Positions 15,594 through 18,150 of a DNA stretch of 18,150 bases are shown here, one piece after another. The translations under genes and the position numbers were made by a program. The stretch's first letter is position 1. Each line of letters opens with the position of its first letter. Below the pieces are notes generated by a model. It was not told the DNA's origin and ran no database searches. It saw nothing but the letters and a program-made list of their open reading frames with translations. The stretch is from Roseburia sp. CAG:309 (GTDB taxonomy: Bacteria > Bacillota > Clostridia > Lachnospirales > Lachnospiraceae): positions 29,057 to 47,206 of the forward strand of contig FR893995.1 in the NCBI GenBank assembly GCA_000434115.1. The letters are read 5' to 3'.

Positions 15594-16442
15594 ATGAAAA
15601 CTTATGTAAATAATGCTTCCGGTGTGCTGAAAAAAGTTCTTCTCTGCCCACCAACTTATTTTGAATTTGAACCGATCAATGTCATCACTGAAAAATGGCT
15701 GGATAAAGGCGAGGCTTCCAATAAAGAAGCCTGCATGAAGGAACATCTGGAATTTCAGCAGGCTTACCGTGAAAACGGTGTCGAAGTAGTTCTGATGGAT
15801 CCCAAAGAAAATCTTCCGTATGAAGTATTTGCCCGTGATTTCGGCGGCTGTATCAAAGAAGGCTACATCGCCGGTAAATTCCGCGAGCCATGCCGTGCCG
15901 GTGAACTTTCCGAATACGAAAAGAAAATGAAACAACTTGGAATCCCATGTGTGGCGCGCTGTACTACCGGCGGATTTGAGGGAGGAGACTTCTGGTATCT
16001 CGATGAATATACTCTCGCCCACGGTGTGATCGCCAGAACCGATTGGGATGGCTTCCAAAATGTGCGCCGCCAGGTCAATGAGCTTGGCTACGAGATGATC
16101 GGCGTTCCGTGCGACCGCCCAAACCTTCACCTCGATATGTGTTTCAACATTGTCGCCGACAAACTTGCCGTTGTCTGCAAAGATGCGCTGCCTTCTAACT
16201 TCTTAGCCATGCTCAAAAAACGCGGATTCCAACTCATCAACGTCGAACAGGAAGAAGTTTATCTGCACCACGCAAACCTGCAGTGCCTCGGAAATGACCG
16301 CGTCATCTCATTTAAAAGCAACAAACTCGTAAATGAACAGATGCGCGCCTACGGCTTAAAGGTCATTGAAGTCGACCTGAAAGAAATCTTAAAGGGTGGC
16401 GGCGGGCCTCACTGCATGTCATTCCCATTGGAAAGAGAATAA
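15594..16442 (+). CDS. Guanidino-group-modifying hydrolase (DDAH/arginine deiminase superfamily), GME2
   Basis: This 282-aa paralogue of GME1 aligns without gaps over the full length, with about 160 of 282 residues identical by eye count. It keeps every candidate catalytic residue: Asp82 in ARDFG, Glu129 in FEGGDF, His179/Asp181 in LHLDMC and Cys274 in GGGGPHCMS. Differences near the active site include Thr-Gly-Gly for Ser-Gly-Cys before the Glu motif, Pro for Ile before His-Cys, Trp-Asp for Met-Ala (151-152), and residues 21-50, which are poorly conserved and may shape the substrate pocket. ATG 15594 was chosen: GAAAGGA lies 10 nt upstream, while the in-frame GTG at 15585 abuts it. It is transcribed alone, divergent from the PucR gene, and ends at a hairpin terminator. 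It probably processes a related or the same guanidino substrate. Confidence 0.88.
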   Translation: MKTYVNNASGVLKKVLLCPPTYFEFEPINVITEKWLDKGEASNKEACMKEHLEFQQAYRENGVEVVLMDPKENLPYEVFARDFGGCIKEGYIAGKFREPCRAGELSEYEKKMKQLGIPCVARCTTGGFEGGDFWYLDEYTLAHGVIARTDWDGFQNVRRQVNELGYEMIGVPCDRPNLHLDMCFNIVADKLAVVCKDALPSNFLAMLKKRGFQLINVEQEEVYLHHANLQCLGNDRVISFKSNKLVNEQMRAYGLKVIEVDLKEILKGGGGPHCMSFPLERE

Positions 16443-16463
16443 GATTAATAAGATACACCTACG

Positions 16464-16505
16464 CAGCACTCTGTCACTATACCTCGCAGGGTGCTGTATT
16501 ATTTT
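16464..16505 (+). terminator. Intrinsic terminator after GME2
   Basis: CAGCACTCTG (16464-16473) pairs with CAGGGTGCTG (16487-16496), 10 bp with one G-U, around a 13-nt loop. The T-rich TATTATTTTA follows. It lies between the convergent GME2 and the secreted-protein gene. Confidence 0.72.
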
Positions 16506-17313
16506 ACCTGTTGATACGTATTTCTTTCGCATCCGGGATCTGTTTTTTCAAAAACTCATTCATCTCTTCCTCTGTATATGGCTGATACCAATAATCATCC
16601 TGATCGTATGACTCATCATTTAATACGTAATAAATTTTCCCCTTTTTTTCTTTTACTTTTAGAAAACGTATCTCTCTATCGCGTCTGCCAATTATCTTTT
16701 CCCGGTCAAACAAAGCAAAACGTACCGCTGTCTTTCCTTCCATTTCTGCATAGAGCAGATGCCTCTTGGAAGAATAATACAATTTTTGTATTTTCCTAAT
16801 CTCTTTTTCCGTAAAACAGCGCTTTGCAATCACCTTATTTTTCTCATAATCATAGTAATTAATTTTCCCATTATAGTAGTATTCTTCTATTCCATCCTGA
16901 TTAAAATCCACATAAATTCCCTTCTTATTTTTTACCTCTTTTTTCAACAATTTCCGCGCTTTCTTTTTCACTTTTTCTTTGGACAAAATTGTGATCTCAT
17001 ATATCGTTTCCCCTGTAGTTGTGTTCACTTTCACCTGTGCTTTTCCGGGCTTTATTCCCTTCACAAAAAGGGCTTTATCCGGCTTATCTGCCAAGGTCGA
17101 TATTTTGTCGGAAGCATCCAGATATTGTTTGTATACCTTGGCTTTTTTCTTGTTATTTACCGATGTCTTTGTCTTATACACATCGGTTGTCAACACTTTC
17201 TCGCCGCCTTCTACCACGGTTATTTTCTTTTGCGCTTCTGCCATATTTTGTCTGCTAAATACAGCCACAATACACGCAATCATAAGAACTCCTGTCGTCC
17301 CAATTTTTCTCAT
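16504..17313 (-). CDS. Secreted protein of unknown function with EF-hand-like loop
   Basis: I do not recognise a named family for this 269-aa protein. It has a signal peptide (about 1-27, basic start MRKIG, hydrophobic core, cut probably after AEA). A lysine-rich region follows, containing VKGIKPGKAQVKVNTTTGE (84-102), which reads like the end of a bacterial Ig-like (Big_2) domain. A calcium-loop-like DFNQDGIEEYYY is at 136-147. The C-terminal half is rich in Lys, Tyr and Glu (KGKIYYVLNDESYDQDDYWY at 224-243). This style suggests a cell-surface or extracellular protein. GGAGGG sits 7 nt before the ATG. It starts 15 bp after the lysozyme stop, so the two are likely co-expressed. A role in cell-wall or host interaction is only inference. 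Confidence 0.8.
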   Translation of the reverse strand: MRKIGTTGVLMIACIVAVFSRQNMAEAQKKITVVEGGEKVLTTDVYKTKTSVNNKKKAKVYKQYLDASDKISTLADKPDKALFVKGIKPGKAQVKVNTTTGETIYEITILSKEKVKKKARKLLKKEVKNKKGIYVDFNQDGIEEYYYNGKINYYDYEKNKVIAKRCFTEKEIRKIQKLYYSSKRHLLYAEMEGKTAVRFALFDREKIIGRRDREIRFLKVKEKKGKIYYVLNDESYDQDDYWYQPYTEEEMNEFLKKQIPDAKEIRINR

Positions 17314-17328
17314 ATTCTATCCCTCCAT

Positions 17329-18081
17329 TTATTGTATTACATAATTATTTAACTGTCCTTTTTCTTCCCGGAACACATTGCAGTCAATCGATTTTTCCTC
17401 CCCCTGATACCCGTCCAGCTGCGCTCTGTCCGTATACTGCCACAGTGTCCATTTTCTTCCAATATCTTCCGGCGGATAATACACATTACGGATCCACAAT
17501 GGCACCTCATCAAACGCCCCTTCAATATACTTGCGATAAACGTTATATGTGCAGTATATCATCGGCTTTCTTCCATATTTTTCCTCCAATGTATCGACCA
17601 TCTCACCCAGTTCTTTCCGAACCTTTTCAACATCCGGCGCCGTCTCCGCATATTTTCCATAATATTCCACATCGACAACCGGAATCAGGCTCCCTTTCAA
17701 ATCTCCCACTTTTTTTATAAAATGTTCTGCCTGCTTTGCCCCCTCACTTTCAAAACTGAAAAAATGATACGCTCCACAGAGCATCCCCGCCACCTTTGCG
17801 TCTTTCCAATTTTTATCAAACCTTTTGTCTTCGTGCGCACTCCCCTCCGTCGCCTTAATATAAGCAAAATCCATCCCCTGCTGCTTCATCTTTGCCCAGT
17901 CAATCTCTCCCTGATAATGCGACACGTCAATCCCCTGCACCGGGTATCCCGCCGCCAGAAGCGTATTGATCCGAATGACTTTGGTTCCCACAAGCACGGA
18001 AAATACAATTGCTGCCAGCAGAACGACTGTGGGCAGAATCAGCCACTTTCTTTTTTTACCTTGCTTTTTCTTCTTTTTCAT
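17329..18081 (-). CDS. Membrane-anchored glycoside hydrolase family 25 lysozyme
   Basis: This is a peptidoglycan N-acetylmuramidase of the GH25 (Chalaropsis-type) fold, 250 aa. It starts with a very basic stretch (MKKKKKQGKKRKW), then one hydrophobic segment (about 13-31) with no clear cleavage site, so it is probably membrane anchored with the enzyme outside. Catalytic-site motifs are GIDVSHYQGEIDW (50-62, Asp52), DFAYIKATEG (71-80), GAYHFFSF (103-110), the acid/base pair in VVDVEYYG (Asp137, Glu139) and the closing WQYTD...SIDCNVF (214-237). ATG 18081 was chosen because GAGGAG lies 6 nt upstream. An alternative ATG at 18120 with a weaker site would add 13 residues, and the frame stays open toward the window edge. 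It forms a pair with the secreted-protein gene downstream. Confidence 0.92.
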   Translation of the reverse strand: MKKKKKQGKKRKWLILPTVVLLAAIVFSVLVGTKVIRINTLLAAGYPVQGIDVSHYQGEIDWAKMKQQGMDFAYIKATEGSAHEDKRFDKNWKDAKVAGMLCGAYHFFSFESEGAKQAEHFIKKVGDLKGSLIPVVDVEYYGKYAETAPDVEKVRKELGEMVDTLEEKYGRKPMIYCTYNVYRKYIEGAFDEVPLWIRNVYYPPEDIGRKWTLWQYTDRAQLDGYQGEEKSIDCNVFREEKGQLNNYVIQ

Positions 18082-18150
18082 GTTGTTCTCCTCACGTGGT
18101 TTCTTGGTTTGGTTCGGCATGTAGGGCGCTCCGCACACGTCAGCTCTTGC

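Noticed and set aside
1..18150. CRISPR arrays, tRNA/rRNA genes, insertion sequences, prophage or attachment sites
   Set aside because: No regularly spaced repeats, cloverleaf-like sequences, transposase or integrase reading frames, or flanking direct repeats were found by reading both strands.

Overview
The window looks like a chromosomal segment of a low-to-mid GC Firmicute, most likely a gut-type Clostridia in or near the Lachnospiraceae. This is inferred from strong AGGAGG-type ribosome sites, TTGACA/TATAAT-type promoters, and protein styles (CBS-type family II pyrophosphatase, MscL with a zinc-ribbon tail, PucR regulator, secreted Ig-like protein, GH25 lysozyme). No rRNA, tRNA, IS element, CRISPR array, phage gene or origin was seen. 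The largest gap between genes is about 200 bp, so no stretch over 300 bp lacks a gene.

Left part (1-7915), housekeeping. A truncated Mn-dependent inorganic pyrophosphatase on the minus strand is divergent from galK-galE (Leloir galactose genes; no galT here). A hairpin terminator separates galE from a convergent pair: a small DUF6110-like membrane-associated protein and a divergent P1B-like ATPase that has Ser-Cys-Ala instead of a CPx motif. mutY lies upstream on the same strand and is divergent from an mscL-azlC-azlD cluster (mechanosensitive channel plus two-subunit branched-chain amino acid exporter). Good promoters are visible for mutY and mscL.

Centre (7924-16442), the most interesting part. 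This is a PucR-associated catabolic locus. On the minus strand, in transcription order, it holds a PucR-family regulator, a spermidine/putrescine-type ABC transporter (ATPase and two permeases), a guanidino-group-modifying hydrolase (GME1), the lipoprotein substrate-binding protein, and an M20 N-carbamoyl-amino-acid hydrolase. A second hydrolase (GME2, about 57% identical to GME1 by eye) is transcribed divergently from the regulator. The gene content suggests uptake of a guanidino compound, hydrolysis to a ureido compound, and decarbamoylation to the free amine or amino acid. The substrate is unknown. A perfect 17-bp palindrome, TTGTGC-N5-GCACAA, occurs once upstream of GME2 and once upstream of the transporter operon. 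In both places it lies exactly 22 nt before a -35-like element that has a 17-nt spacer to its -10. This points to one activator, presumably the PucR protein, controlling both transcription units.

Right part (16504-18081). A secreted protein of unknown function with an EF-hand-like DxNxDG loop is translated downstream of a membrane-anchored GH25 lysozyme, both on the minus strand.
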